Origin: Plazaster borealis
Taxonomy: Eukaryota > Echinodermata > Asteroidea > Forcipulatida > Labidiasteridae
Assembly: GCA_021014325.1 (NCBI GenBank)
Contig: CM037462.1
Coordinates: 21,534,135-21,598,134 of the forward strand
DNA length: 64,000 nucleotides
Direction of reading: 5' to 3'
Below the pieces are notes generated by a model. The model did no database searches, was not told the origin of the DNA, and saw nothing but the letters and a program-made list of their open reading frames with translations. Of this stretch, positions 1-11,058 are shown piece by piece. Made by a program: the position numbers and the translations under genes. Position 1 is the first letter of the stretch; every line of letters begins with the position of its first letter.

Positions 1-1334
1 CTTGAACAAGCGGTCTTATATTCAAGCAGGTAAAGTCAGGAATATTCCCTATAAGAGAACATCAAATCATGTATTAAAACCCCCATTCAAATCAGAACAG
101 TTTCCATATAAAGACTTTTTATATATATTGAAAATCTCCCCGTCACAGACAGGAAACATTTATTTCATACTGACTCAACAATAACGTACATACATTGTAA
201 AAAAGAAAATAATAAATCAATACATGTGTATCACACTATATGATTTAACTGAAAATTTATGTACATGAGTCAATATGTAGGAAGAAAGTGAAGCAAACAA
301 TGTTATTTTTGTTCTTTTCCCTATTTAACAGACAAAACAGACACACACGTATACAAGCTGACAGCTAAGACCAAACAAACATAACCGATTAAAAACAAAA
401 CAATAAAACATTAGATTATGATGGCATTACAGATAGTATCTAACAAGTAATGTTTAAGTTTTCTTGAAAATGTACCTATTGTAGCAGGTGTTTGTATTAG
501 TGACATGTTTTACCAGTAAAATTAATGAGCAGTTAAGGGCAGCTGCATATGACAATTCACACAATTCACTTCCACGACCTGATCATCACTCATAAGACCA
601 GATGTGGTGTCTGTTGTATGATGTGTGTCATTATGAGCAACATTAGGCCAACGTATTGCTAACCATGTGGACCAATATTATTATTGTAACTATTAATGGT
701 GATTGCCTGCCGAGGGGGTTTTCCCTTTTGCTGGGCGCTGGTGTGTGGGCTCTCTAGCTGCGGTCCGTACATAAGTATAGGCGTGGCTGGTGCCCTGCGT
801 GGGTATAAGCTAGTCGCGCATGCGCTCCCGGGGCTCTCCCTCCCCTCTCTCCCTCTTTCCATTGAAATCTGTGGATTTTGAGCCTCCCTTCAGCCATTTT
901 AGTTCACACTCAATTTGTGGATGTTGATTTAGTGACGTCACCCTTAGTCTCGTTCATGATTTGATTGTGATTCGGATTAGATTGAATGATTAAAATTTGG
1001 TTAAACAAAATAAACATTGGATAGCAGCGTTTACTGTAAAAAGTAAGTACAATTTTTAGCTGGATTTGTTTTTAAAGTACTTTAAAGTAAAAAGTACTTT
1101 ATTTGCTTTTGCAAACAATTCAATAGGGGCCTAATAGTTATTCCAAGTAACCGTTCGTTTTTCTATTGCTCCCAATGGTTGCAGACCCGTTTTTTGGGCT
1201 GATCTGAAATTTGTTTCTGTTGCCAATTCCATGAAGTCTGTAATCAGCCAGTTTCATGCTACTGCTCGATTTCTATTTCATAAAGCTGTTAACACTACTT
1301 CCACAATGACTAATAATGTTACACCATCATCTTG
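1..1334. other. AT-rich stretch without a recognised gene; possible LTR-like promoter segment at 640-1130
   Basis: I recognise no gene here. From 1 to about 600 the sequence is AT-rich with only short accidental ORFs. The segment 700-900 is GC-richer, with a TATA-like GTATAAG near 809, followed by a pyrimidine-rich run (about 830-860) and ATAAA-type signals near 1010. That order (GC-rich block, TATA box, polyadenylation-like signal) resembles a promoter or the LTR of a retrotransposon. No second copy or target duplication is visible in the window, so this is only a suggestion. Confidence 0.2.
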
Positions 1335-1560
1335 GTCTTCTTCGAGTTTAGCTGAAGCCCTACTCGGCTGCTCTGGAGCTCAACAGCTGCTAGCAAATCT
1401 CGTGCTTGGTCCGCCGTGTTGGAGAGGAGGCCAATGTCATCAGCATAGGCCAGGTCAGTGATTACAACCGCTGACACTCTCCAACTCCGGCGCCTGGAAT
1501 ATTATAGCGTAAAGCCCAGCTCCTCCTCCATTCCTTCGACTACGCGTCTCAGCTCAGATA
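1335..1560 (-). pseudogene. Non-LTR retrotransposon reverse transcriptase fragment
   Basis: Read on the minus strand, this piece contains the reverse transcriptase core motif LAYADDIGLLS, then a segment resembling residues C-terminal to the YADD box (DQARDLLAAVELQSSRVGLQ, then LNSKK). An in-frame stop lies just upstream of the motif and another just after it. It is a short, dead LINE remnant of about 75 codons. The clade cannot be assigned from so short a piece. It is not the same family as the LINE at 9925-11058, whose motif context is YADDTQLY. Confidence 0.6.
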
Positions 1561-1637
1561 ATGATATTCAACCCAGAACTATTGTGTACAAAAATACAAT
1601 TCCTTGCGCACTATATGCAAATCATGAAACTGAATCT

Positions 1638-1772
1638 ATGGCCGTGTCCGAATTGGCAGCTACAGCTACGGCTACGGCTAGATTTTAGCGTCATCATGCG
1701 TTGAAGAATAACACGTCCTTAGCAACACCCTTAGCAACAGCCGTAGCCATAGCTGTTTTCTGATGCGGCCAT
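1638..1772. mobile_element. Short TIR element (MITE) with GGCTAC-rich ends, copy 1
   Basis: The left end (ATGGCCGTGTCCGAATTGGC followed by repeated GCTACGGCTAC) is mirrored at the right end (GTAGCCATAGC ... GATGCGGCCAT). The copy at 38550-38700 shares the ends, the GCTAC repeats and the internal phrase CATCATGCGTTGAAG (inverted), so this is a repeated family of about 135-150 bp. No ORF. Confidence 0.55.
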
Positions 1773-2608
1773 ACACTCCACCATAAAGGGCGCACTTTGG
1801 TTTGCTACAGCATATAACATAATGAGGCATTTTTCTGTCCATTTTTGCCTCCCAATTTTTCTCTTGGGTTCCTTAACAACCGTTGAATCAGTTTTAGATC
1901 TGGTCAATTTGACATATCAGACACTATATCGACAAAAACCATGGTGCGACTTACGTCGATTGCATTGATTTTGAGTATCAGCGCAAGTGTACACACACAC
2001 GTACGTCGATTTTACGAAACAATTGAAACAACCTCGCACGCGCGGAATCTATGCTCACTATATACGACCAATACAAAAATGGATATTCTCCTGTTTTACT
2101 GTGTTTGAGGAAATATGACATGAACCATTTGCGAATTTTTCCAACTTAAAATGTAAAACTATTATCGGATGTGTGAGGGCAACATTCAACGAATTTTTTC
2201 AAAAAACATTTTCGTCTCCGAGACGAAAAGTATTTTCGTGAAATTGTTTTATTCATTTCGTGAAATTGTTTTACTCATTTTCTCAAAAACTACAGCACCT
2301 CAGCCAGTAATATTTAAAGGGAAGCTTTCTACCATAATCATCTTTAAACCATGTAAGTTGTATGTAAATCCGTGAACTTTTGTGTTTTCGTCTTACCAAA
2401 AGTATAGCCATCCTTTAACTCTGGTATCAATCATCAACAGAAACCAAACTTTGAGGAAAAATAGGGAAGAAAATACAACACAATTAAGTTTTACCGCTTT
2501 GGAACCGGATATTTGGCTTGAATTTGTAAAGCAATTTCTTTCTTCACACGAGTTTTGGGTGAACAATCTAATTAAGGCGATAAAAAGCTTCTAAATGCCG
2601 TGCAAATA
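1773..2608. other. Intergenic; no recognised gene
   Basis: AT-rich sequence with a short run of CA repeats near 1992. ORFs of about 70 codons on the plus strand at 2169-2594 have no recognisable domain and no coding character. Part of it (2260-2400) resembles the interior of the interspersed MITE families found elsewhere in the window (phrases like CTCAAAAACTAC), so it is probably an old repeat. Confidence 0.3.
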
Positions 2609-2612
2609 ATGT

Positions 2613-4805
2613 TAGTAGTATAGATGGAGGCACACACACCCCGTTCTCGGTTAGTATGCCAAAAGTGTACACAGTGTGCATTGTGCACACCCACGTGCAC
2701 ACCCACCACCAGAAAAATTGCACACCCACGTGCACACCCACCACCAGAAAAATGGTGGTGACTGTTTTTGCACACCTTAAAAATGGTACAAAAATCATAA
2801 TGGCGGTAACGGTGTTTGCTCACCTGATAGTGGTGGTGCGAAGTCGAATCACGCAGTGATGAGTCATTCGGCCCACGGCAGTGTTCCGGAGGCCTGAAAG
2901 GCCGAAGGCGAGTCACGTAGTGAGGAGTCGTTCGGCCCACGGCAGTGTTCGGGAGACCCGAAGGGTCGAGACGTAGGAGTAAACATGATGCCTGCATCGT
3001 GTTGAGTGGTGTCTGTAAGACACCGCTTGAAATCTTGTCCCACGACAGTGTAACTGAGGGCAAAACCGTTATTGTTTAACCTCAGTTTAGCGGTGCGTTA
3101 GTGATTTCTTGAAATCACGGAGCGGCGCAGAGTCATTCCACGCACCACAAACGAGCCGTGTACGGTTCGTTTGTATTTTCACAAAGTGAAAACAAAGCAG
3201 TGTCTTCCACAACGCCTGTTAAGACATGAAGTAGAAAAGGCTGGTCAGTTAACCGTTCTGTAGTTGTTGTAATCCTTCAGTCTATATTACCATTGAATGA
3301 GTGCAATACTTAATGTCTTTTTTTTAACACTGAGATGTATGTCTACAAAACAAAATAGTACAACCGCGTTGGACCTTGACCTGTTTGTTTGCACTCTGTG
3401 TGTGTTGAATGGCTTATCCCGGGCTAACGATCACTCGCGCGTCTTTCCGATCTTGGGGTCACTCTCCTGACCATACTTGTCCGGGTAAGTTTGTTGTTGC
3501 AGCTCACGTCACGCCTCGGCATTGAACACGTCGAGACTAGTTTTCTGATCAGTATCGCTATCTGGAGTGGTCAAAGTCCCAATTCAGCGGCGTTGGTTGG
3601 GTTCTGTTGTCGGTTGGTTCATCTACGTTATAGAGGCAAAGTTCGCCGTTGAAACAATGGCAAGCGTGATCGGGCAGTATCGCTATCGGCTGGAGTGGTC
3701 AAAGACTCAAATTAGCTGCGTTGATTTGGGTTCTGTTTGTTCACACTCTTTGTTTGTTGCATAGGTTAGCCTATGTCCATCGAGTGGCCACTTGTGTGAT
3801 AATGACATGGGGTGTTAAGAACCACCAAGGCAAAGTTCAATAGGTTCGCAGTTTTTCTCCTTATGTTTTTTTGTTTTTTGATTATTTTAGTAGAATTCGA
3901 TATTTTCTCGTGACGAAACTCGGTTGGTCAAGATTAAACAGATACCCACATACCCTTAAAAGAGCTTGATTCTTTCTTTCTGCCTCTTTTGTTTGTAAAA
4001 TAACAAAATGCTTTCTTCCAAATTTGTGTTCTTTGACGAGTTGGTGAAGGTCGGGGGCTGTGTGCCGATTGCTGTGTTGGAGTATGCCAGGGGAGACTTA
4101 AACAGCGACGAGTACTATCGTAGCTGGAACAATGTTTATCCCCGAAAGAGCTCGTCAGTCCACGAGATGCCTTGCGCATTGCATAGTTAATGGCCTTGCG
4201 GTTCGTACCTAGCAGAGTCTTTCTCGAAAGCTAAAAACCTAAACAACAAATTAATTAATAATTTGCGATTGAAAATGCGTATGTTTTTTAACCATCTTTT
4301 AAAGAACAAAAAGTGTTTGGATTAAGCATTTACCCTTTAGACTTCTTTCAAAATGATAGATTTTGTTCCTCTTAGGGTCTTTGCAAACACTAATACGTGC
4401 AAACATTTCTATATTTTCCTGCAGATCAAATGTTTAAGTTGTTTCGTTCGTTGCCTTTATGCTAAACCACGAAGTGGAACAGCTTTATTACAGCTAGTCC
4501 ATACTTTTCCATTGAATTGTCGCATCAAGATGTTCAGCTCGCTTTTTGTTACGCTAACTCCCCCTTTCATCTCAGATAGTCCGATTAAGACTTTTGTTGT
4601 GAAGATGTCTGTCTGCGGTCCCATCCTTTCAATCGTGTTAGGTCTCCTACTCCTTTTTATTTTATCTCGTCACTAAATCCTTTCCATAAATAGGGGGATT
4701 GGGGTTTCAACCTATGTTTTCGCAGTGTTGTTATTATTTTCGTTTTCTGAACCTTTTTGGTTATACAGCAGTGCTTGTAAACGAGTGTTTTGTAAAGGAT
4801 TGGCA
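2613..4805 (+). repeat. Left arm of the foldback element
   Basis: From the outer end inward, the arm contains tandem GCACACCCACGTGCACACCC units (2685-2760), two GC-rich near-repeats that share CGGCCCACGGCAGTGTTC (2865-2960), a region with a strong splice-donor-like GGGTAAGT at 3483, and two small ORFs conserved in both arms: 65 codons at 3567-3764 and 107 codons at 4353-4676. The 107-codon ORF is hydrophobic near its C-terminus ([16 protein letters not shown]), compatible with a membrane anchor. Neither product is recognised, and conservation between the arms proves nothing because the arms are duplicates of each other. Confidence 0.75.
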
Positions 4806-5305
4806 TGGATGATTCCCTTCAAAAAAAATACTACTGCAACCCCACTATTGGTTTGGTATTGGTTCTTTTTAATGTAACTATTTCCTAATAAGTTGTGCAA
4901 AGCGCCGCACTTGTTTTTTGGTTGTGGGTTGTTTTTTTTTGGGGTTTCATGAATTTTGGCGCTATATAAATGATGTATTATTATTACTTTATAACACCGG
5001 CAATTTCCTATGGAGGATGCCTTGTTTACTGATGTTTGATACCAGCTATATGTCACGTGACGTGGAGAGCGCAATCGGTATATACTAAATGGGTTATGTT
5101 ATTTAACAGATAAGTTGGAAGGGTTGAAATTGTATGGACCCATATGCCAAATATTTACAATAAATAAATAATGAAACACAAAACAATACGTCTAAAACAA
5201 AGTCAAAATTTAAAGGAAGTCACGTTTTTATTTATCTCTGCCATCGGAACTATTTACAAGGTAAAAAGTTCACGAAAAATCTTACAACCTTATTATTGTA
5301 TTATA

Positions 5306-5341
<36 letters not shown>

Positions 5342-5566
5342 TTTTTATATATATATTTTTTATATACATAAAAATAGTAGGGAGATTGCCTTAGCTTAAA
5401 GGTATCAAGATTCAACCAAATTTATCCATGTGCGACGAGCCCACTTATTCCACTCCTCATGATACAATTGAAAGAGTATGTTTCCAAAAGCATCCATTGA
5501 TAATTATTGTTCTCTATTCACCAAATGAAACAATAACAACTTCGGTTTGTAGGATTGAGGTACTTT
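4806..5566. other. Core of the foldback element, left part; non-coding
   Basis: No recognised gene. Contains a GGCGCTATATAAATGATGTATTATTATTA stretch near 4950-4985 that resembles SINE/LINE 3' tails found elsewhere in the window, a (TTA)n microsatellite at 5300-5345, and AT-rich sequence up to the 3' end of the zinc-finger ORF. Confidence 0.4.
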
Positions 5567-6523
5567 TCATCTTTGAAATATAAATTTTGCATTTTTAATC
5601 GAAAAATTTAGTATTTTCTTCAGACGTCTCCCGCTCTCCCCCTCGTTATATCCATCATCACAATCGTCTCCTTCGACATCGTCATCGGTTTCCTCTATAC
5701 AATATTCCTCGTCCGAATAATTAATGTCATCGCTCTCATCAAATTCTTCCCAACTGATGCATTCGTCACAATCCCCCTGCTTCTCCTCCTCCCCCTCCTC
5801 TCCCTCCTCCCCCTCCTCCTCCCCATCGTCATCATTATTATAAACGTCAACATCGTCGTCATCTTCTGATGATGTATCACTATCGTCTTCATGGGATTTC
5901 TCACCCTCCTCCTCCTCCTCCTCCTCCTCCTCCTCATAAACAAAATCACCATCATCTATTGATTCATCACTATCATCTTCAAAAAACTCCTCCTCATTAT
6001 CGTCACAATCACTATCATCTGTTGATTCCTCAGTATCATGTTCATCGAATTCCTCCTCCTCATTATCGTCATTATTATTATAAACGTCAACATCGTCGTC
6101 ATCTTCTGATGATGTATCACTATCGTCTTCATGGGATTTCTCCTCCTCCTCCTCCATCTCCATCTCCTCCTCCTCCTCCTCCTCCTCCTCCTCATTATCG
6201 TCATCATTATTATAAACGTCAACATCGTCGTCATCTTCTGATGATGTATCACTATCGTCTTCATGGGATTTCTCCTCCTCCGCCTCCTCCTCCTCCTCCT
6301 TATAATGGTTATGGTTTTGAAGGTGCTTCTTCATATTGTGGGAACTGAAAAACACCTTGTCACAAATGGGACAAGCGATCGTTTGTCTGTCATCACTAGG
6401 GTGCTTATGTACCTGTCTGTGTCGTTTCATATTATCGCTACGCGAAAACTTCTTCCCACAAACCGGACATGACACCTTTACCGGTAAGGGTCTTAAAAAA
6501 GTGTTAAGACGCTTCAACTCCAT
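5567..6523 (-). CDS. Two-finger C2H2 zinc-finger protein with acidic repeat tail, carried inside the foldback element
   Basis: An uninterrupted 318-codon ORF. Two canonical C2H2 fingers stand at the N-terminus: C19-X2-C22-X12-H35-X3-H39 (CPVCGKKFSRSDNMKRH) and C51-X2-C54-X12-H67-X3-H71 (CPICDKVFFSSHNMKKH). From about residue 75 the protein is almost entirely acidic and built of near-repeats of SHEDDSDTSSEDDDDVDVYN (three clear copies) separated by Glu runs; the C-terminus turns basic (GRRLKKILNFSIKNAKF). Zinc fingers with this spacing usually bind DNA or RNA; the acidic tail could act in activation, histone binding or oligomerisation, but this is inference. The ATG at 6523 is chosen because the fingers follow at once. 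The ORF sits between the arms of the long inverted repeat and is its only substantial coding capacity. It could be captured host cargo, an element-encoded regulator, or a host gene flanked by chance; the first two seem likelier. Confidence 0.65.
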   Translation of the reverse strand: MELKRLNTFLRPLPVKVSCPVCGKKFSRSDNMKRHRQVHKHPSDDRQTIACPICDKVFFSSHNMKKHLQNHNHYKEEEEEAEEEKSHEDDSDTSSEDDDDVDVYNNDDDNEEEEEEEEEEMEMEEEEEKSHEDDSDTSSEDDDDVDVYNNNDDNEEEEFDEHDTEESTDDSDCDDNEEEFFEDDSDESIDDGDFVYEEEEEEEEEEGEKSHEDDSDTSSEDDDDVDVYNNDDDGEEEGEEGEEGEEEKQGDCDECISWEEFDESDDINYSDEEYCIEETDDDVEGDDCDDGYNEGESGRRLKKILNFSIKNAKFIFQR

Positions 6524-6593
6524 TATTTTTATCAGTGAGACAGTCCGAGAAAGTTATGGATGTACAGGCTTCAAAGTTTAAACTATCGCCACG

Positions 6594-6760
6594 AAACTTG
6601 CATTAGGTGGATTCAGCATAGTGCTGACTAACCTAGATTATAAAGTAACATGAGCACAGGACACTGTGAAGCTCTGACACTGTCCAAATATTTGGAATCC
6701 TGGTACTTTATAATCTAAAGTTGTTCAGCACTATGCTGATTCCATCTAATGCAAGTTTCC
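6594..6760. repeat. Small palindromic element beside the right arm
   Basis: GAAACTTGCATTAGGTGGAT and the following TTCAGCATAGTGCTGA are mirrored by TCAGCACTATGCTGATTCC and ATCTAATGCAAGTTTC at the other end, with weaker pairing inside (TAGATTATAAAGTA against TACTTTATAATCTA). This gives a hairpin of about 167 bp. It ends exactly where the 2.2 kb right arm begins, so it may be part of the element or a MITE inserted at the junction. Confidence 0.65.
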
Positions 6761-8950
6761 TGCCAATCCTTTACAAAACACTCGTTTACAAGCACTGCTG
6801 TATAACCAAAAAGGTTCAGAAAACGAAAATAATAACAACACTGCGAAAACATAGGTTGAAACCCCAATCCCCTATTTATGGAAAGGATTTAGTGACGAGA
6901 TAAAATAAAAAGGAGTAGGAGACCTAACACGATTGAAAGGATGGGACCGCAGACAGACATCTTCACAACAAAAGTCTTAATCGGACTATCTGAGATGAAA
7001 GGGGGAGTTAGCGTAACAAAAAGCGAGCTGAACATCTTGATGCGACAATTCAATGGAAAAGTATGGACTAGCTGTAATAAAGCTGTTCCACTTCCTGGTT
7101 TAGCATAAAGGCAACGAACGAAACAACTTAAACATTTGATCTGCAGGAAAATATAGAAATGTTTGCACGTATTAGTGTTTGCAAAGACCCTAAGAGGAAC
7201 AAAATCTATCATTTTGAAAGAAGTCTAAAGGGTAAATGCTTAATCCAAACACTTTTTGTTCTTTAAAAGATGGTTAAAAAACATACGCATTTTCAATCGC
7301 AAATTATTAATTAATTTGTTGTTTAGGTTTTTAGCTTTCGAGAAAGACTCTGCTAGGGTCGAACCGCCAGGCCATTAACTATGCAATGCGCAAGGCATCT
7401 CGTGGACTGACGAGCTCTTTCGGGGATAAACATTGTTCCAGCTACGATAGTACTCGTCGCTGTTTAAGTCTCCCCTGGCATACTCCAACACAGCAATCGG
7501 CACACAGCCCCGACCTTCACCAACTCGTCAAAGAACACAAATTTGGAAGAAAGCATTTTGTTATTTTACAAACAAAAGAGGCAGAAAGAAAGAATCAAGC
7601 TCTTTTAAGGGTATGTGGGTATCTGTTTAATCTTGACCAACCGAGTTTCGTCACGAGAAAAATATCGCCTTCAACTAAAAAAATCAAAAAACAAAAAAAC
7701 ATAAGGAGAAAAACTGCGAACCTATTGAACTTTGCCTTGGTGGTTCTTAACACCCCATGTCATTATCACACAAGTGGCCACTCGATGGACATAGGCTAAC
7801 CTATGCAACAAACAAAGAGTGTGAACAAACAGAACCCAAATCAACGCAGCTAATTTGAGTCTTTGACCACTCCAGCCGATAGCGATACTGCCCGATCACG
7901 CTTGCCATTGTTTCAACGGCGAACTTTGCCTCTATAACGTAGATGAACCAACCGACAACAGAACCCAACCAACGCCGCTGAATTGGGACTTTGACCACTC
8001 CAGATAGCGATACTGATCAGAAAACTAGTCTCGACGTGTTCAATGCCGAGGCGTGACGTGAGCTGCAACAACAAACTTACCCGGACAAGTATGGTCAGGA
8101 GAGTGACCCCAAGATCGGAAAGACGCGCGAGTGATCGTTAGCCCGGGATAAGCCATTCAACACACACAGAGTGCAAACAAACAGGTCAAGGTCCAACGCG
8201 GTTGTACTATTTTGTTTTGTAGACATACATCTCAGTGTTAAAAAAGACATTAAGTATTGCACTCATTCAATGGTAATATAGACTGAAGGATTACAACAAC
8301 TACAGAACGGTTAACTGACCAGCCTTTTCTACTTCATGTCTTAACAGGCGTTGTGGAAGACACTGCTTTGTTTTCACTTTGTGAAAATACAAACGAACCG
8401 TACACGGCTCGTTTGTGGTGCGTGGAATGACTCTGCGCCGCTCCGTGATTTCAAGAAATCACTAACGCACCGCTAAACTGAGGTTAAACAATAACGGTTT
8501 TGCCCTCAGTTACACTGTCGTGGGACAAGATTTCAAGCGGTGTCTTACAGACACCACTCAACACGATGCAGGCATCATGTTTACTCCTACGTCTCGACCC
8601 TTCGGGTCTCCCGAACACTGCCGTGGGCCGAACGACTCCTCACTACGTGACTCGCCTTCGGCCTTTCAGGCCTCCGGAACACTGCCGTGGGCCGAATGAC
8701 TCATCACTGCGTGATTCGACTTCGCACCACCACTATCAGGTGAGCAAACACCGTTACCGCCATTATGATTTTTGTACCATTTTTAAGGTGTGCAAAAACA
8801 GTCACCACCATTTTTCTGGTGGTGGGTGTGCACGTGGGTGTGCAATTTTTCTGGTGGTGGGTGTGCACGTGGGTGTGCACAATGCACACTGTGTACACTT
8901 TTGGCATACTAACCGAGAACGGGGTGTGTGTGCCTCCATCTATACTACTA
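6761..8950 (-). repeat. Right arm of the foldback element
   Basis: Inverted copy of 2613-4805. It carries the mirrored 107-codon ORF (6889-7212, minus) and 65-codon ORF (7801-7998, minus). Visible differences from the left arm include base changes near 7355-7370 (left-arm counterpart near 4200) and a Gly for Arg change in the 107-codon ORF (KPGSG against KPRSG). The inner end lies directly against a smaller hairpin at 6594-6760. Confidence 0.75.
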
Positions 8951-8954
8951 ATGT

Positions 8955-9235
8955 TGTCATTATGTTATAACACAACATCTACATTATCTATCAGATGCAT
9001 TTGAACCTTCATTCAGTTTTCAATCAACATAACCAAACAATAAAGTTGATTCGGCAAACAAACACCACAACACCCCGGCATGGCAGTTTTTGTTACAATA
9101 ATATTATTATCAGCAATTTCGTGCACATTTGTACGTGTTTATTTAACGGTTCAATATAGCTATCTTAAAAACGAAAGAAGAACAAGTCCCTTTTTTATTT
9201 TAAGTATAACAAGTACATTGGAAACTGATTGGGTG
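8955..9235. other. Spacer without a recognised gene
   Basis: AT-rich sequence right of the foldback element. I see no ORF or repeat of note. Confidence 0.3.
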
Positions 9236-9346
9236 AATTTTAGATAATTTGGGGTTAAACCCAAACAAAATTGACAAGAGCGGGACTTGAACCTGCGACC
9301 TCCGGATTAACGTGCCAGCGCTCTACCAACTGAGCTATTTAGCCCG
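9236..9346 (-). mobile_element. tRNA-derived SINE (family A), minus orientation
   Basis: On the minus strand the head reads GGGCTAAATAGCTCAGTTGG and continues with GTAGAGCGC (A box) and GGTTCAAGTCC (B box), followed by an AT-rich tail with GGGTTTAACCCCAAATTA. The acceptor stem does not pair (GGGCTAA against the CTCTTGTC side) and the anticodon stem is imperfect, so it is not a functional tRNA gene. Related copies lie at 11843-12074 (interrupted) and 56440-56545, and a fragment at 42898-42960. Confidence 0.65.
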
Positions 9347-9413
9347 TTGGCTGTCTCCCTTTTTAGTCAATATCTTTACTTGTCACGTTTTTCGGATAGT
9401 TGTGTAGTAATTA

Positions 9414-9621
9414 CTTTATAGACGATGTGACGTCTGTTTACATTCAAACCGCCCTCTGTTGGTCCAAGTCATGTTTCCGCCGGGCAAGAAGACGCGCACT
9501 CATGGTAACATTGCATGTCCTTTATAGCTGGCTGTCAGTACACAAAGGTTTTGCCCGGCGACATGCCCGCGCATCATGTTATGGTTTTCGAATGACGTCA
9601 GAGGTCACATCGTCTATAAAG
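9414..9621. mobile_element. 208-bp MITE with 22-bp TIRs
   Basis: The ends CTTTATAGACGATGTGACGT and (inverted) CTTTATAGACGATGTGACCT match at 21 of 22 positions over the full TIR. The interior has no ORF and also contains complementary pieces (TTTGCCCGGCG against CGCCGGGCAA), so the whole unit can fold. Confidence 0.65.
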
Positions 9622-9924
9622 AGTGGTTTTATGAAAATAATAAGCGTCCATTCCCCCACCCCCGTAAAATGCGTTTAAATAATTTGTTTTTCGGTAATAG
9701 GATCTGATATAGACACTTAGATTCCACTGAAAAAAATCACATCGATATTACTCTCCATGAGGTTTTGAAAAATTGTGTTCAAGTCCCGCTCTAGTCAAAT
9801 TTCCTTGTGGTTTGTTACTTGATATTTGAACTTAAAAGTCGCATCCACTATACAGCGCATTTTTCATGTAATTGGCGCGTAACAAGTAGAAAGTTACAAT
9901 AATCATACAATACATAATGCAGTT

Positions 9925-11058
9925 GCATGCAAATTTTGACTATTGGCACCGCGATATCAGACCCTGTTGTTTTGAACTACTCTGTGCCACAGGAGTCGGT
10001 ACTGGGCCCGCAGTGGTTTACTCTGTACACTTTACCGATTCGTGACATCATCCTGAAATTTAATCTGAGTTACCATGTGTACGCAGACGACACTCAGCTA
10101 TACATCACGTTTAAATCTTCTCAAGAAAACGCCAATGCATCTATTGCAAGACTTGAGAAATACATCCAAGAGATTCGACGTTGGACAAAACAAAACTTCC
10201 TGAAGTTAAATGGTGATAAGACAGAGTTCCTTCTATTTAGGTCACGTCAACAGTTAACAAAGGTTTCAGTGCCATACATTTCCATCGGTGATGCTCGGAT
10301 AGCGTCCTCGCTGCAAGCTCGGAACTTTGGGGATATTTTTGATTCATCGATGACACTTCAACCACACATCAACAACATCGTTCGTCTGTCATCATATCAC
10401 ATCACATATTGGTAAGATTCGCAAGTACTTGGACAAAAGTGCCACTGAAAAGGTCATTCATGCATTTGTTACTTCTCGTCTTGACAACGGCAACGCTCTT
10501 CTCTACAGTCTTCCTAACAACCAGATTTCCCGTCTTCAACGCCTCCAAAATACCGCTGCCCGCATTGTGCCACTGTCTAGAAAATCCTGTTCTATCACCC
10601 CCATTCTGAAACAACTACACTGGCTCCCTATCTCTCAACGAATCATCTTCAAGCTGATGCTCATTGTCCACAAAGCACTTAATGGCAAGGCTCCCAACTA
10701 TATTTCTGAACTACTTCAAGTTTACACTCCATCAAGGAATCTTCGATCAAGTTCCATGCTTCTCCTCGTTGAACCCAACTCTCGACACTCATGGGGTGAC
10801 ATGCAGGTCTTTTTCTTCAGCTGCGCCACGCATCTGGAACGGTCTACCACTTAATCTTAGATCTTGTCTTTGTACCACAAAATTCAAATCTCTTCTCAAA
10901 ACTTATCTTATGTCACAGGTTTTCAAAGACCAATTTTGTTGTGTCTGTTTTTCTTTGTTTTGTTTTGTTTAGTTTTTGGTTTTTTACTGCGCCTTGAACA
11001 CCGAGCAGGGTAGATATGTGCGCATTACAAGTTATTATTATTATTATTATTATTATTA
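9925..11058 (+). pseudogene. 5'-truncated LINE (L2/CR1-like) with degenerate reverse transcriptase and (TTA)n tail
   Basis: Frame 1 (about 9927-10415) shows VPQESVLGP, then YADDTQLY, then NFLKLNGDKTEFLLF, the standard C-terminal half of a non-LTR reverse transcriptase. A stop at 10413 and a frame change lead to a second piece (about 10417-10854) with TEKVIHAFVTSRLDNGNALL and LHWLPISQRI, and a third frame (to about 10915) with RIWNGLPLNLRS. The 3' end is GCGCCTTGAACACCGAGCAG, GGTAGATATGTGCGCATTAC, then (TTA)n at 11034-11056. Strong 5' truncation, two frame changes and no endonuclease make it dead. It interrupts a hAT fragment: the sequence right of the TTA tail continues a hAT transposase. Confidence 0.85.

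Larger units (their letters stand above)
2613..8950. mobile_element. 6.3 kb foldback-type transposon with 2.2 kb terminal inverted repeats
   Basis: The segment 2613-4805 recurs almost identically in inverted orientation at 6761-8950, around a core of about 1.95 kb. The outer ends are TAGTAGTATAGATGG and its complement. Immediately outside both ends stands ATGT (2609-2612 and 8951-8954), a likely 4-bp target duplication. The arms differ by only scattered single bases, so insertion is recent or the arms are kept alike by gene conversion. No transposase is recognisable; the only long ORF is the zinc-finger ORF in the core. Sea urchin TU elements are a known precedent for long-inverted-repeat foldback transposons in echinoderms, but I cannot claim homology. 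Confidence 0.8.

Noticed and set aside
5695..6348. Several Arg-rich, His/Pro-rich and Leu-rich ORFs opposite or overlapping the zinc-finger ORF
   Set aside because: They are frame shadows of the Glu/Asp-rich repeat (GAG/GAT codons); only the frame with the C2H2 motifs makes sense.
9280..9346. A tRNA gene on the minus strand
   Set aside because: A and B boxes are present, but the acceptor stem does not pair and the anticodon arm is imperfect; copies with the same defects exist, so it is a SINE.
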